DNA of 64,000 nucleotides from Maritimibacter sp. (GCA_017792445.1 CP051232.1:1178001-1242000); one strand, 5' to 3'; shown: positions 37,739 through 47,520, counted from the first letter of the stretch. The notes: generated by a model from the letters alone, not told the origin. A program made the numbers and translations.

Positions 37739-38707
37739 ATGCGCATTATCGTCTACGGAGTAGGAGCGATCGGCGGGGTCGTCGCCGCGGCCTTGGCCCT
37801 CGCCGGGCGCGAGGTCGTCGGCATCGCGCGGGGCGGCATGCTGGACGCGATCCGCAAGGACGGCCTGAGCCTTCGCAGCAGCCGCGGCACCGAGCAGGCG
37901 CAGTTCGACTGCGTGGCCAGCCCGGCAGAGATCGACTTCCGCCCGGACGACATCATCATGCTGACGATGAAGGGGCAGGACACCGGCGCAGCCTTGCATG
38001 CCCTGCGCAACGCGGGCGTCCGCGAGCAGGCGATCTTCTGTTGCCAGAACGGCGTCGCGAACGAACGGCAGGCCCTGCGGCTGTTCCCGAACGTCCATGG
38101 GGTAACAGTGATGATGCCCGCCACTTACCTTGACCCCGGCCGCGTCGCGATCTTCGTCGAGCCGAAGTTCGGCATGTTCGATATCGGGCGCTTCCCCGGC
38201 GGCATGGATGACGCCGACCGTGCCTTTGCCGAAGCGCTGGAAGCCGCCAACGTCGCCGCCTTCCCGATGGAAGACGTGATGGCGTCGAAATACGGCAAGC
38301 TGATCATGAACCTTGGCAACATCGTTCAGGCTGCCGTGGGTGTCGATGTGGACGGCAGCTCGATCTCGAAACGCGCCCGCGCCGAGGGCGAGGCCGCTCT
38401 GAAAGGCGCCGGCATCCCGTTTCTGGACGTCGGAGCAGACGACCCGCGCCGCGACGAGTTCATGCGGTCGGTCAAGCTGGAGGGCGAGACCTACGTCGGC
38501 GGCTCGACAACGCAAAGCCTGACCCGCGGCTCTGGCAGCGTCGAAACCGATTACCTGAACGGCGAGATTTCCCTGATCGGGCGGCTCAACGGTATTCCCA
38601 CGCCCGTGAACGATCGCCTGACCACCTTGTCGGCAGAGCTTCTTGGCGGCGGCAAAGGGGCCGGGTCGATGACGCTGGAAGAACTGACCGCCTACGTCGA
38701 CGCCTGA
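37739..38707 (+). CDS. PanE/ApbA-like 2-dehydropantoate 2-reductase family protein
   Basis: 322 residues, Rossmann motif YGVGAIGGVVAAALA at the N-terminus, then CCQNGVANE (catalytic lysine/asparagine region) and SKYGKLIMNLGNIVQA, the ketopantoate-reductase signature with its active-site lysine. The gene is not near panB or panC, and the family includes several side-group reductases, so true ketopantoate reductase activity is not certain. The ATG at 37739 has a GGGAGG site upstream. Confidence 0.85.
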   Translation: MRIIVYGVGAIGGVVAAALALAGREVVGIARGGMLDAIRKDGLSLRSSRGTEQAQFDCVASPAEIDFRPDDIIMLTMKGQDTGAALHALRNAGVREQAIFCCQNGVANERQALRLFPNVHGVTVMMPATYLDPGRVAIFVEPKFGMFDIGRFPGGMDDADRAFAEALEAANVAAFPMEDVMASKYGKLIMNLGNIVQAAVGVDVDGSSISKRARAEGEAALKGAGIPFLDVGADDPRRDEFMRSVKLEGETYVGGSTTQSLTRGSGSVETDYLNGEISLIGRLNGIPTPVNDRLTTLSAELLGGGKGAGSMTLEELTAYVDA

Positions 38708-38816
38708 TCCGCCGCACGTTTATCCTTTCCGCACGCAACATTCGCGTCTAACGTTAACTTGCATTAACGGGCTGGAAACAATTCGGCCGAACCAAGAACC
38801 CGCGAGAGAGGGACCT

Positions 38817-39158
38817 ATGGGAAAACGTGACGAACTGATTGAAAAATACGCCGAAGATCTGAAGGAAAAGTGCGGCATGACGCCGGACATGGACCTTCTT
38901 ACAAAGGTCACCATCGGCTGCGGTCCCTCGATTTACGATGCCGACGCGTCGACCGTCGCTTCCAGCCAGGAAGGCGAACTTGAGACCGTGAAGAACAATT
39001 TCCTGATCAAGAAGCTCGGCCTGTCGGATGGTCCGGAACTGATGTCCGGGATCGACAAGGTCATCGAGACCTACGGCAAGTCGGAACGCAACAAGTACCG
39101 CGCCGTCGTCTACTACCTTCTCGTCAAGCATTTCGGCAAGGAAGCCGTCTACGCCTGA
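38817..39158 (+). CDS. DUF2853 family protein
   Basis: 113-residue small helical protein, MGKRDELIEKYAEDLKEKCG at the N-terminus and NKYRAVVYYLLVKHFGKEAV at the C-terminus, matching DUF2853 (structures exist, function unknown). No signal peptide. A GAGAGAGGGA site precedes the start codon. The intergenic region upstream (38708-38816) has two TTAAC motifs ten bases apart at 38754-38768. Confidence 0.87.
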   Translation: MGKRDELIEKYAEDLKEKCGMTPDMDLLTKVTIGCGPSIYDADASTVASSQEGELETVKNNFLIKKLGLSDGPELMSGIDKVIETYGKSERNKYRAVVYYLLVKHFGKEAVYA

Positions 39159-39436
39159 CGCCTGTTTCGCGGCCGGCGCGCACGCCGCCGGCCGCCGCTT
39201 CGCCAGCGTTCTGGCGGTGATCTCTGTAGAATTCGAAATAGCTTCCGCTTGCTTCGTGCAGGTCGTGGGCGCATGGTCATTGCGACACCGATCAGAAGGA
39301 TCGGGACCTTATCCGATACACGCGGGGTGCCCCATCGGGGGTGTGAGGATCGCGTGGGAAGCTGGAGGGTCTCGACCTTTGCCGGGGCCCTCCACATCAC
39401 AAAATCTCCGGACGCTGAACGCCTATTGCCGGTCCA

Positions 39437-39823
39437 TCAGTAGAATATGCCCAGCACGATCCCCATCAGGGTCATGCCCGCCGCCGGATAGACACCGTCC
39501 ATCCAGATCAGCGACTTCGACTTGTTGCTGAACAGGACATTGGTCGCGATCCATGGCGCGGCGATGAACAGACCAAGTCCAAGCCCGGTGATCGCCGCCT
39601 TGCCGACCGTGTCGATCCCCGACATCGCCAGCACGTGCCGGGTCATGCCCGCGACCACGATGCAGCACAGGAAACTGCCGATATAGGGCACGGGGTTTGA
39701 GCGGTCGATCGTCTCTTCCGTCAGACCCTGCGCCTCCATCCACCGCGTCCCGATCACGCCGTACCAGACGGCCCCGAAAATCCACGCGGCGGCGGCGGCG
39801 AGGATGACACTGATGATACCCAT
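39437..39823 (-). CDS. DUF1761 integral membrane protein
   Basis: 128 residues with four likely membrane segments: MGIISVILAAAAAWIFGAVW, GSFLCCIVVAGMTRHVLAM, AAITGLGLGLFIAAPWIATN and GMTLMGIVLGIFY. The WYGVIGTRWMEAQG loop and the overall pattern match DUF1761, a small membrane family with no known role. It is transcribed alone. The 278-base gap on its 3' side (39159-39436) holds only a GC-rich hairpin at 39171-39193. Confidence 0.82.
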   Translation of the reverse strand: MGIISVILAAAAAWIFGAVWYGVIGTRWMEAQGLTEETIDRSNPVPYIGSFLCCIVVAGMTRHVLAMSGIDTVGKAAITGLGLGLFIAAPWIATNVLFSNKSKSLIWMDGVYPAAGMTLMGIVLGIFY

Positions 39824-39890
39824 TCAACTCTCCCTGGTTCCCGTTTCCGGCAAGTATGCCGCAGGGCGCGCTGTCGGGCTACTGCAAGCT

Positions 39891-40310
39891 TCAGGGGTCG
39901 ATGCCGGCCAGGCCACAGACGGCTTTCCACTCTGCTTCCGTGACCGGCTGGACCGACAGGCGCGAGTTGTTAACCAACACCATATCGCCAAGGCGCGGAT
40001 CGTCCTTGATGTCGGCCAGCGTGACCGGCGTCTTCACCGGCTTCACCGCCTTGATGTCCACGCAGTCCCAGCGGTCGTCGTCGGTGGTGCTGTCGGGATG
40101 GCTTTCGGCGCAGACCTCGACGATGCCGACGACGGCTTTTTCCTTCTGCGAATGATAGAAAAAGCCACGGTCGCCCAGCTTCATCTCGCGCATGAAATTG
40201 CGGGCCTGATAGTTGCGGACGCCGTCCCATTCCTCGCCCGCGTCGCCCTTGGCCACCTGGTCGTCCCACGACCATGTCGAGGGTTCGGATTTGAAAAGCC
40301 AATAGGCCAT
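39891..40310 (-). CDS. EVE-domain protein
   Basis: 139 residues made of a single EVE domain: MAYWLFKSEPSTWSWDDQVA at the start, WDGVRNYQARNFMREMKLGD, FFYHSQKEKAVVGIVEV, then VSVRP-like NNSRLSVQPVTEAEW. EVE domains belong to the PUA-like group and bind modified bases such as 5-methyl- or 5-hydroxymethylcytosine in DNA. Single-domain bacterial forms of this type are widespread housekeeping proteins. It is followed on the left by DUF1761 and preceded by gpsA–tsaD on the same strand. Confidence 0.92.
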   Translation of the reverse strand: MAYWLFKSEPSTWSWDDQVAKGDAGEEWDGVRNYQARNFMREMKLGDRGFFYHSQKEKAVVGIVEVCAESHPDSTTDDDRWDCVDIKAVKPVKTPVTLADIKDDPRLGDMVLVNNSRLSVQPVTEAEWKAVCGLAGIDP

Positions 40311-40376
40311 GGCGCGTCTCCCGCAGTCAGCGATACGGGGAATACCTAGGAAGATCCTGCCCGCCCGGCAAGCCGC

Positions 40377-41342
40377 CTATTCCGGCCGAAGAGGGCGGGC
40401 CAACAGCGCGTCGGCAGCCTGTTCAACCGTCCACGATCCATCCAGCACCGCCGCGATGGCGGTCGTGATCGGCATTTCCAGCCCCTCGCGCGCCGCAAGC
40501 GCCGACACGGCGCGGGCCGTCGCGATGCCCTCGGTCGTGGCAAGCGTCTTGGCCTTGCCCGCCCTGCCGAGGCGAAGGCCATAGGCGTAGTTGCGGGACT
40601 TCTCGGAGGTGCAGGTCAGCACCAGATCGCCCAGCCCCGAAAGCCCAGCCAGTGTGTCGCGCTGCGCGCCGCGCGCCATCGCCAGCCGAAGGATCTCGGC
40701 ATAGCCCCGGGTCATCAAAGCCGCGCGGGCGCTTTCGCCAAGGCCCGCACCGATCGCCATACCGCAGGCGATGGCGATCACGTTCTTCAGCGCGCCACCC
40801 AATTCCACGCCCGCCATGTCGGTGCTGCGGTACAGACGCAGAACCGGGGTCGACAGCCTTTCCTGCATCGCTTTCGCCGCCGCCTCATCGGTCGAGGCAA
40901 GCGTCAGGGCGGTGGGCAGGCCATGCGCGATGTCGATGGCGAAGCTTGGGCCGGACAGCAGCGCCGGCACCGCACCGGGCGCCGCGGCGGCAATCACACC
41001 GGACGGGCCAAGACCCGAGGACAAATCGACACCCTTACAGCAGGCCACCAGTTGTTTGCCCGGCCAGAGGTCCGGCGCGGCCTTGAGGAACTGGGAAAGC
41101 GACTGCATCGGCACCGACAGCAGCAGGATCTCCGCCTCGGCGGCGCGGGCCAGATCGGCGACGGGTTCAACCGTGTCCGGCAAGGCGACGCCGGGCAGGC
41201 GCTCGGCGTTCTCGCGCGTCTCGGACATCGTGCGCACCTGTTCAGGGTCGCGTGCCCACAGGCGCACCGGGTCGCCTTCGCGCGCCAGCGCCACCGCCAA
41301 GGCGGTCCCGAACGCGCCTGCTCCGAGTACGGCGAGGCTCAT
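40377..41342 (-). CDS. gpsA: NAD(P)-dependent glycerol-3-phosphate dehydrogenase
   Basis: Makes sn-glycerol 3-phosphate for phospholipids. 321 residues with the nucleotide loop [37 protein letters not shown], the catalytic lysine in [14 protein letters not shown] and [14 protein letters not shown]. Length and motifs are full. The start overlaps the stop of tsaD by four bases, giving a tsaD–gpsA pair. Confidence 0.96.
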   Translation of the reverse strand: MSLAVLGAGAFGTALAVALAREGDPVRLWARDPEQVRTMSETRENAERLPGVALPDTVEPVADLARAAEAEILLLSVPMQSLSQFLKAAPDLWPGKQLVACCKGVDLSSGLGPSGVIAAAAPGAVPALLSGPSFAIDIAHGLPTALTLASTDEAAAKAMQERLSTPVLRLYRSTDMAGVELGGALKNVIAIACGMAIGAGLGESARAALMTRGYAEILRLAMARGAQRDTLAGLSGLGDLVLTCTSEKSRNYAYGLRLGRAGKAKTLATTEGIATARAVSALAAREGLEMPITTAIAAVLDGSWTVEQAADALLARPLRPE

Positions 41343-42436
41343 GCCTTGGCTCCCCGTTTGCCGCTGCCCAGCATGGGGGCGCTCGACTGATCGAGCGGCC
41401 AGCGCGGGCGTGCGGACAGTGTCATGTCGTCAACCTTGCCCGCCCGGAACAGTTCCAGCCCGGCCCATGCAATCATCGCGGCGTTGTCCGTACACAAAGC
41501 CAGCGGCGGCGCGGTGAAGCCTGCGCCCGCGTCTTCCGCCACCTGTTCCAGCGCCGCCCGGATAGCGCTGTTGGCCGCGACGCCGCCGGCAACCGCCAGC
41601 ATCGGCACCTCGGGCGCATCGTCGAGGTACAATGTCAGCGCGCGGCGGGTCTTTTCGGCCAGCACGTCCGTGACCGCGGCCTGAAACCCGGCGCAGAGGT
41701 CGGCGCGGTCCTGCACCGTCAACCCGCCCTTCTCGGCGACCAAAGCGTCGCGGGTCCGCAACAGCGCCGTCTTCAGGCCGGAAAAGCTCATATCGCAGCC
41801 GGGACGGTCCAACAGCGGACGCGGAAAGGCAAAGCGGCGGGGATCCCCGGATTTCGCTTCTGCCTCGACAGAGGGACCACCGGGCTGCGGCAGACCAAGA
41901 AGCTTTGCGGTCTTATCGAACGCCTCGCCCGGCGCATCGTCGATGGTCCCGCCCAGACGGCTGTAATCTTCGGGCCCGCGCACCAGCAGGAACTGGCAAT
42001 GCCCGCCCGAGACCAGAAGCATCAGGTAGGGAAAGGTCAGCCCGTCCGTCAGCCGGGGCGTCAGGGCATGACCGGCAAGGTGGTTCACGCCCACCAGCGG
42101 CAGACCGGTTCCGGCGGACAGCCCTTTGGCGCACATCACGCCAGCCAGAACGCCGCCGATCAGGCCCGGCCCTGCGGTGACGGCGATGACGTCCACACCG
42201 TCCAGCGTCAGCCCCGCCGTGTCCAGCGCCTGCTCGACGCACAGGTCCAGCTTCTCGGTATGGGCCCGCGCCGCAATTTCGGGGACCACGCCGCCGAACG
42301 CCGCGTGCAGGTCGCCCTGCCCGGCCACCACGTTCGACAGGATCTCGGCCGCTGCGCCGTCGACGTGGCGGATCACCGCCGCGCCGGTGTCGTCGCAGCT
42401 GCTTTCCAGTCCCAGCACTGTCAGCGTCTTGGTCAT
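41339..42436 (-). CDS. tsaD: tRNA N6-threonylcarbamoyladenosine transferase subunit
   Basis: The catalytic subunit that transfers threonylcarbamoyl to A37 of ANN-decoding tRNAs. 365 residues: [15 protein letters not shown] at the start, the metal-binding [14 protein letters not shown] (HxxxH), [13 protein letters not shown] and [12 protein letters not shown], all conserved in the Kae1/TsaD family. It is divergent from hemD, 76 bases away. Confidence 0.97.
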   Translation of the reverse strand: MTKTLTVLGLESSCDDTGAAVIRHVDGAAAEILSNVVAGQGDLHAAFGGVVPEIAARAHTEKLDLCVEQALDTAGLTLDGVDVIAVTAGPGLIGGVLAGVMCAKGLSAGTGLPLVGVNHLAGHALTPRLTDGLTFPYLMLLVSGGHCQFLLVRGPEDYSRLGGTIDDAPGEAFDKTAKLLGLPQPGGPSVEAEAKSGDPRRFAFPRPLLDRPGCDMSFSGLKTALLRTRDALVAEKGGLTVQDRADLCAGFQAAVTDVLAEKTRRALTLYLDDAPEVPMLAVAGGVAANSAIRAALEQVAEDAGAGFTAPPLALCTDNAAMIAWAGLELFRAGKVDDMTLSARPRWPLDQSSAPMLGSGKRGAKA

Positions 42437-42512
42437 CCGCCAGCCATGTTGCGTGAATACCGGACGGCAGGTAACACCTGCCCATGCGTCCTACAATCCC
42501 GGCGGCCTGACC

Positions 42513-43211
42513 GTGACCACGCTGCTTCTGACCCGACCGCTTCCCCAGTCCGAACGGTTCGCCGCGATGGTCGGCGAAACGCTTCCCGATTTGCCGGTCG
42601 TGATCTCGCCCATTCTGCGGATCGTGCCAGCCGATACGCCTGAATTGCGGGACGGCGAGGACGTTATCCTGACCTCTGCCAACGCACTTGGCGTCATTGA
42701 TCCGAATTTGTTGACGGGCCGGACCGCCTATTGCGTCGGCGACCGGACAGCAGAGGCGGCCAAAGCCGCCGGAATGCACGCCGTCTCCGCCGATGGCGAT
42801 GCGGATGCCTTGGTGCGCTTGCTTCAGTCCATCCCGGTGGCCGAACCGCTTGTCCACCTGCGCGGACGCCACAGCCGGGGCGATGTCGCCGGCAGTCTGG
42901 TGCGGGCCGGACTCGATGTGCGCGAGATTGTCGTCTACGACCAGCAGCCCGCATCGCTGACGCCCGAGGCGCGCGTTTTGCTGAACAAGACCGCCCCGGT
43001 GATCCTGCCCCTGTTCTCGGCGCGCAGCGCGGCACTATTGTCGGAAGCCGCTTGTGACTCGCGTGCCGCTTTGGCGGTCATTGCGATCAGCAAGGTCGCG
43101 GCAAGCGCGTGGAACGGTCCCATCCCCGCGCGGCTTGTCGTCGCGGCGCGGCCCAAGGCAGAGGCAATCTTGGACGAGATCGGGAAAATCTGCGCAGAAT
43201 GGTCGGGTTGA
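42513..43211 (+). CDS. hemD: Uroporphyrinogen-III synthase
   Basis: Closes and inverts the linear tetrapyrrole hydroxymethylbilane. 232 residues. HemD is poorly conserved, but TTLLLTRPLPQSERFA at the N-terminus, DVILTSANALGVI, AYCVGDRTAEAAKAAG and LHLRGRH-like VHLRGRHSRGDVAGSL fit, as does the tail. The GTG at 42513 gives the correct N-terminus; no ATG is in phase nearby. The neighbours support this: the next two genes are the mitofilin-like and HemY proteins that follow hemD in this group. Confidence 0.85.
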   Translation: MTTLLLTRPLPQSERFAAMVGETLPDLPVVISPILRIVPADTPELRDGEDVILTSANALGVIDPNLLTGRTAYCVGDRTAEAAKAAGMHAVSADGDADALVRLLQSIPVAEPLVHLRGRHSRGDVAGSLVRAGLDVREIVVYDQQPASLTPEARVLLNKTAPVILPLFSARSAALLSEAACDSRAALAVIAISKVAASAWNGPIPARLVVAARPKAEAILDEIGKICAEWSG

Positions 43212-43291
43212 GACCTATAGGGCGGCGCACTAGTTTGACTTTGCGATAGGCGCCCGGCAATCCGGTCGCACAACGAAGGGGGCTGCACCAG

Positions 43292-44710
43292 GTGGCTAAG
43301 ACACCAAAGAAAGGCGACACGAGCGCCGATTCCAAGCCGGACGCCGCAATCGAGCCGGAGACCGCGCCGAAGAAGGCGCCGGATCCGAAGCCCAGCCCCA
43401 AGGATGCGCCTGCCGCCAAGATCGGCCCCGAGAGCGAGTCGCGGGTAGAAGCTGCGAAGCCTGCGGCTACGACCAAGCCAGCGGCCGCCGCCGCAGCGAA
43501 GCCCGAGACGAAAGCCGACGCCGCGCCCAAGGTGACGCCTGACGCCGCGACCAAGGCGAAGCCCGAAGCGGCGCCCAAGTCGGAACCCGAAGCGGCCAAG
43601 ATCGAGGATGCGGCGGACACACCGCCCGCCTCCGAGATGCCGCCGATAGCGGCGACGCCTAGCGAGTCCCCCACCCAGCCCGCGCCGGCTCCGGCACAGG
43701 CGTCCGGCGTCGGTGGGATGCTCATCGGCGGCGTGCTTGCGGCGCTGATCGGCGCTGCGGTCGTCGTGTTCGCGCAAGCGATTGGCCTGCTGTCGTTCGG
43801 CGGTGCAGACGATGAAACGATTGCGCGCATCGACCAGCTTGAGACGGAACTCGCCGATACACGCTCGGCCCTGACCGCCGCACAGGACGAGGTCGCCGCA
43901 CTGTCCGAAGCGGAACCTGACCTGTCCGCCGTGACCGGAGAGATCGAAAGCGTCCGCGCCGATCTGACCGCGCTGTCCGGGACGCTGGACGACACCAACC
44001 AGCGACTGTCCGACGTTGCCGTGCAGCAGATCCCCGAGGCTGAACTGCCCGCCGCGATTTCAGACGCCTACGACGAAAAGCTGGCCGATCTTCTGGCGAC
44101 CATCGACGGCCGCTTTACCGAGATGCAGGGCGCGCTTGACGAACGACTGGCCGAACTGGACGCCACCCGCTCTGCCGCGTCCGAGGCCGAAGCCGCCGCC
44201 ATGGCCGCCGCGCAGATGGCAGAGGCCCGCGCCGCGTTCTCGGTCGTCACGACCGCGCTTGAGACCGGCAATGCCTATGCCGAACCGCTGGATCAGGTCG
44301 CCGAACTGTCGGGCGCAGAGGTTCCCGAGCCGCTGTCGGCAAACGCTGCCGAGGGCATTCCGTCTCTGGACGCGTTGCAGGACAGCTTCCCGGAAGCCGC
44401 CCGTGCCGCGCTGACGGTGTCGTCGCGGGCCGCTGCCGAAGAAGGCGAGCTGAGCACCTTCGAGGCCTTCCTGCGCACGCAGGTCGGCGCACGCTCGCTT
44501 GAGCCCCGCGAGGGAAATGACCCCGACGCCGTGCTGTCGCGGGCCGAGGCCGCTGTCGCCGCCGCCGATCTGGATACCGCACTGACCGAATTGCAGGCTC
44601 TGCCGCAGGTCGGACAGGATGCCATGGCCGATTGGGTGGCGCAGGCTACCTTGCGCCGTGACGTGCTGGCGGCCGCCGAACAGCTTTCAGAACAACTGAC
44701 AACGAATTGA
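43292..44710 (+). CDS. Mitofilin (Mic60)-like inner-membrane protein
   Basis: 472 residues: a 135-residue N-terminal region rich in K, P and A, a single membrane segment (about 139-165), a coiled-coil region (about 173-300) and a C-terminal domain resembling mitofilin (about 300-472). Alphaproteobacterial Mic60 proteins of this layout sit in the same place, between hemD and hemY, and can bend membranes; in Rhodobacter they are linked to intracytoplasmic membranes. The start codon is GTG at 43292. The C-terminal domain should lie in the periplasm. The assignment rests on layout and gene order rather than strong sequence motifs. Confidence 0.82.
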   Translation: MAKTPKKGDTSADSKPDAAIEPETAPKKAPDPKPSPKDAPAAKIGPESESRVEAAKPAATTKPAAAAAAKPETKADAAPKVTPDAATKAKPEAAPKSEPEAAKIEDAADTPPASEMPPIAATPSESPTQPAPAPAQASGVGGMLIGGVLAALIGAAVVVFAQAIGLLSFGGADDETIARIDQLETELADTRSALTAAQDEVAALSEAEPDLSAVTGEIESVRADLTALSGTLDDTNQRLSDVAVQQIPEAELPAAISDAYDEKLADLLATIDGRFTEMQGALDERLAELDATRSAASEAEAAAMAAAQMAEARAAFSVVTTALETGNAYAEPLDQVAELSGAEVPEPLSANAAEGIPSLDALQDSFPEAARAALTVSSRAAAEEGELSTFEAFLRTQVGARSLEPREGNDPDAVLSRAEAAVAAADLDTALTELQALPQVGQDAMADWVAQATLRRDVLAAAEQLSEQLTTN

Positions 44711-44720
44711 GGACGACGGA

Positions 44721-46280
44721 ATGCTTTGGTCTCTTGTGAAGGTCGTCCTGTTCGTCGCGCTGATCGCCGCCGCGACGCTGGGTGCCGGATACCTGATGGA
44801 AACCGACGGCGGCATCCGGGTTTCCGTCGCCAACACCGAATTCAACCTTGGCCCGCTTCAGGCCGTGATCGCGATGATCCTGCTGGTCGTGGTGGTCTGG
44901 CTCTTCATCAAGCTGGTGGGCCTGCTGGTCGCCTGCCTGCGGTTCCTGAACGGCGACGAGACCGCGATCTCGCGCTATTTCGCCCGCAACCGCGAGCGGA
45001 AAGGGTTTCAGGCACTGGCCGACGGCATGATGGCGCTGGCCTCGGGCGAGGGCCGCGTTGCGATGGCCAAGGCGCAGAAGGCCGAGAAATACCTGCACCG
45101 CCCCGAACTGACCAACCTGCTGACCGCGCAAGCGGCCGAGATGGCGGGCGACCGTCGCAAGGCCGAAGAAACCTACAAGCGGCTGCTGTCCGACGACCGC
45201 ACCCGGTTCGTAGGTGTGCGCGGGATCATGAAGCAAAAGCTGGCGGAAGGTGAAACCGACACCGCGCTGAAGCTGGCCGAGAAAGCCTTTGCCCTGAAGC
45301 CCAAGCACGAAGAGGTGCAGGACATCCTGCTGCGCCTGCAGGCCGAGAAAGGCGATTGGGCCGGCGCGCGCCATACGCTTGGCGCCAAGCTGAAGCACGG
45401 CAGCCTGCCGCGCGACGTGTTCCGTCGCCGCGACGCGGTGCTGGCGCTGTCCGAGGCAAAGGACGTGCTGGACGAGGATAAAAGCGTCGAGTCGCGCGAA
45501 GCCGCGATCGAGGCGAACCGCCTGTCGCCCGACCTGATCCCCGCCGCCGTGCTGGCGGCGCAGCGCTACATCGACCAGAACAAGCCGCGCTACGCCGCGC
45601 GGGTGCTGAAGAAGGCATGGGAGGTGCAGCCGCACCCCGACCTCGCAGCCGCTTTCGCCGAGATCGCGCCGGACGAGACCCCGCAGGAACGCATCAAGCG
45701 GTTCCAGACGCTGACCCGGTTGAAGCCCGACCATCCCGAGACCCGGATGCTTCTGGCGGAACTGAACCTTGCCGCCGAGGATTTCCCTGCCGCGCGCCGC
45801 GCGCTTGGCGATCTTGCCCAGTCCGAGCCGACCGCCCGGTCGCTGGCGATCATGGCCGCTGTGGAACGCGGCGAGGGCGCCGACGAGTCGGTCGTGCGTG
45901 CCTATCTCGCCCGGGCCTTGACGGCGTCTCGCGGGCCTCAGTGGGTCTGTGACAACTGCCAGTCGATCCACGCCCACTGGGCCCCGGTGTGCAGCAACTG
46001 CTCGGCCTTCGACACGCTGGCATGGCGTGTCCCGGCGGAAGGCGAGGTGGCGATGCCCGGCTCGACCGGGATGCTGCCGCTGATCGTCGGCAAGCCCTCG
46101 CAGCCCGCCGATGTACCCGCGACGGTACCCGACGCACAGGTCGCGGACCCCGTCGCGCCGCCTGCGGATCCGGCCCCCGAGCCCGCACCCGAGGCCCCCG
46201 CCGCGGACACGGCAGAGCCTGCACCGACCGAAGTCGCGGACGCCGAAATCGTCGAGGACGACGCCGACAAAAAACCTTGA
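44721..46280 (+). CDS. hemY: HemY-type TPR membrane protein with zinc ribbon
   Basis: 519 residues. Two N-terminal membrane segments (about 4-25 and 47-70), a HemY_N region, then tetratricopeptide-like helical repeats (about 85-400). Next come CDNC (410-413) and CSNC (424-427), a four-cysteine zinc-binding ribbon, then a disordered P/A/D-rich tail. This HemY is the membrane TPR protein associated with heme synthesis, not protoporphyrinogen oxidase. The TPR-plus-ribbon end recalls LapB/YciM of E. coli, where the ribbon docks on the TPRs. It lies ten bases after the Mic60-like gene, so the two are one operon with hemD. Confidence 0.9.
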   Translation: MLWSLVKVVLFVALIAAATLGAGYLMETDGGIRVSVANTEFNLGPLQAVIAMILLVVVVWLFIKLVGLLVACLRFLNGDETAISRYFARNRERKGFQALADGMMALASGEGRVAMAKAQKAEKYLHRPELTNLLTAQAAEMAGDRRKAEETYKRLLSDDRTRFVGVRGIMKQKLAEGETDTALKLAEKAFALKPKHEEVQDILLRLQAEKGDWAGARHTLGAKLKHGSLPRDVFRRRDAVLALSEAKDVLDEDKSVESREAAIEANRLSPDLIPAAVLAAQRYIDQNKPRYAARVLKKAWEVQPHPDLAAAFAEIAPDETPQERIKRFQTLTRLKPDHPETRMLLAELNLAAEDFPAARRALGDLAQSEPTARSLAIMAAVERGEGADESVVRAYLARALTASRGPQWVCDNCQSIHAHWAPVCSNCSAFDTLAWRVPAEGEVAMPGSTGMLPLIVGKPSQPADVPATVPDAQVADPVAPPADPAPEPAPEAPAADTAEPAPTEVADAEIVEDDADKKP

Positions 46281-46329
46281 TTTTGGGGCTACACTTGCGC
46301 GGCGGGCGGTGCTAAACGGCCCGCCAGTG

Positions 46330-46405
46330 GCCGCTGTAGCTCAGCTGGTAGAGCACGTCATTCGTAATGATGGGGTCGGGGGTTCGAGTCCCTTCAGCGG
46401 CACCA
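46330..46405 (+). tRNA. tRNA-Thr (anticodon CGT)
   Basis: A complete 76-base cloverleaf: acceptor GCCGCTG/CAGCGGC, D arm GCTC/GAGC, anticodon stem CGTCA/TGATG with loop TTCGTAA and anticodon CGT (reads ACG, threonine), T loop TTCGAGT, discriminator A and an encoded CCA end. The T stem has two G-T pairs at its outer end. Downstream of hemY, probably with its own promoter. Confidence 0.95.
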
Positions 46406-46440
46406 CGACTTTCCAAGACAGTCAAAGTCGGACCTGACAG

Positions 46441-46460
46441 GCGGCGCCTTTTGGCGCCGC
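46441..46460. terminator. Perfect GC-rich hairpin between tRNA-Thr and the sugar transferase gene
   Basis: GCGGCGCC (46441-46448), a TTTT loop, then GGCGCCGC (46453-46460). It lies 35 bases after the tRNA and seven bases beyond the convergent sugar transferase stop. It is symmetric and could end both transcripts, but no T tract follows on either side. Confidence 0.45.
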
Positions 46461-46467
46461 GCCTTGG

Positions 46468-47181
46468 TCAGCGTCCGGTGCGCTTCACCATGACGACCGT
46501 TGTCTTCAGCAGGATCGCGATGTCCTGCCGCAAAGACAGCGACCCAAGGTAGCTGGCGTCAAAGTCCGCACGGGCGGCGAAGCTGCTGGCGTTGCGGTCC
46601 GACACCTGCCAGTTGCCGGTGATGCCGGGACGAAGCCGGGCATAGGCCCTGCCGGGATACAGGCTTTTCTGGCTGGGCATCATCGGGCGCGGTCCGACAA
46701 TCGACATCTCGCCCCGCAGCACGTTCCACAGTTGAGGCAGCTCGTCCATCGACGAGCGGCGCATGAAATGCCCGAACCGTGTGATGCGGGGGTCGTGGTC
46801 CAGCTTCTGCTTGGTGTCCCACTCGACACGGGCATCCGGATGCGCCTCCAGATAGGCGTCCAGCGTCGCGTCGGCATCGGGCACCATCGTCCGGATCTTC
46901 CACATGCGGAACTCGCGACCAAGCCGCCCGACGCGGGTCTGGCTGTAAAACGGGTTGCGCCCGTCCGTCACTGCGAGGACGGCAAGGCCCGCGATCAGAA
47001 CGATGGCGAACGGAGCCAGCGCCAGCACAAGCGCAATATCGAGGACGCGCTTGCCGGCCCGGCGATACAATCGGCCTTTGAACCGTTCCCAAGCAAAAAG
47101 TCCGTCTCGGACAGTATTTCTGTCATCACGCGAGGCTACCGCGTGAAACGCCTTGTGATCTTGAACAGTCAAAACTCGCAC
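46468..47181 (-). CDS. Polyprenyl-phosphate sugar phosphotransferase (exopolysaccharide priming)
   Basis: 237 residues of the bacterial sugar transferase family (PF02397), which loads the first sugar phosphate on undecaprenyl phosphate. It has one N-terminal membrane segment (about 44-69, VLDIALVLALAPFAIVLIAG), FYSQTRVGRLGREFRMWKIRTM, the SSMDELPQLWNVLRGEMSIVGPRP core, and RPGITGNWQVSDR near the end. The start is a GTG at 47181; no ATG is usable and no Shine-Dalgarno is clear, so the exact start is uncertain. It is separated from a divergent ExeA-like ATPase by a 339-base region. Confidence 0.9.
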   Translation of the reverse strand: MRVLTVQDHKAFHAVASRDDRNTVRDGLFAWERFKGRLYRRAGKRVLDIALVLALAPFAIVLIAGLAVLAVTDGRNPFYSQTRVGRLGREFRMWKIRTMVPDADATLDAYLEAHPDARVEWDTKQKLDHDPRITRFGHFMRRSSMDELPQLWNVLRGEMSIVGPRPMMPSQKSLYPGRAYARLRPGITGNWQVSDRNASSFAARADFDASYLGSLSLRQDIAILLKTTVVMVKRTGR

Positions 47182-47520
47182 CCATCAATCTAAACAGAAG
47201 TCACAGACACAGCATTCAACCGAAGCGAAATGTGAACCCCAAATTAACCACTGGACACGCCTCGATTTCGCCACGGAGATACCACAATGTCGGCGCGGTG
47301 TATGCACTTTTACCGAAAGTTTTCATAAGTTTTCCGCAACCATTTCTTAACCTGACGCACCTAGCGCCCTGCGAATCTGGGGTGCCAAATCGCAACACTT
47401 GGCGCGGGAATCGGCAGCTTTCCGCTGATGCAAGCTGTAATCCGCCGATTGACCCGGGGTCCGTTCGCACTTTGGAAACAAAGTGGTAAGCGTCGCGCCA
47501 TTGGTCCAATGGGCAATGGC
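47182..47520. other. AT-rich regulatory region between divergent exopolysaccharide genes
   Basis: Unusually AT-rich for the window, with ACTTTTACCGAAAGTTTTC near 47307-47325, CATAAGTTTTCC just after, and scattered TTAACC motifs at about 47244 and 47348. It must hold the promoters of the sugar transferase and the ATPase. No coding potential stands out, and I could not fix -35/-10 boxes. Confidence 0.55.

Noticed and set aside
38754-38768. CtrA binding site upstream of the DUF2853 gene
   Set aside because: TTAAC occurs twice, but the spacing between the TTAA blocks is six bases, not the seven of the CtrA consensus.
39171-39193. Terminator after the DUF2853 gene
   Set aside because: A perfect eight-base GC stem exists (GGCCGGCG/CGCCGGCC) but no T tract follows; it may be a chance GC palindrome.
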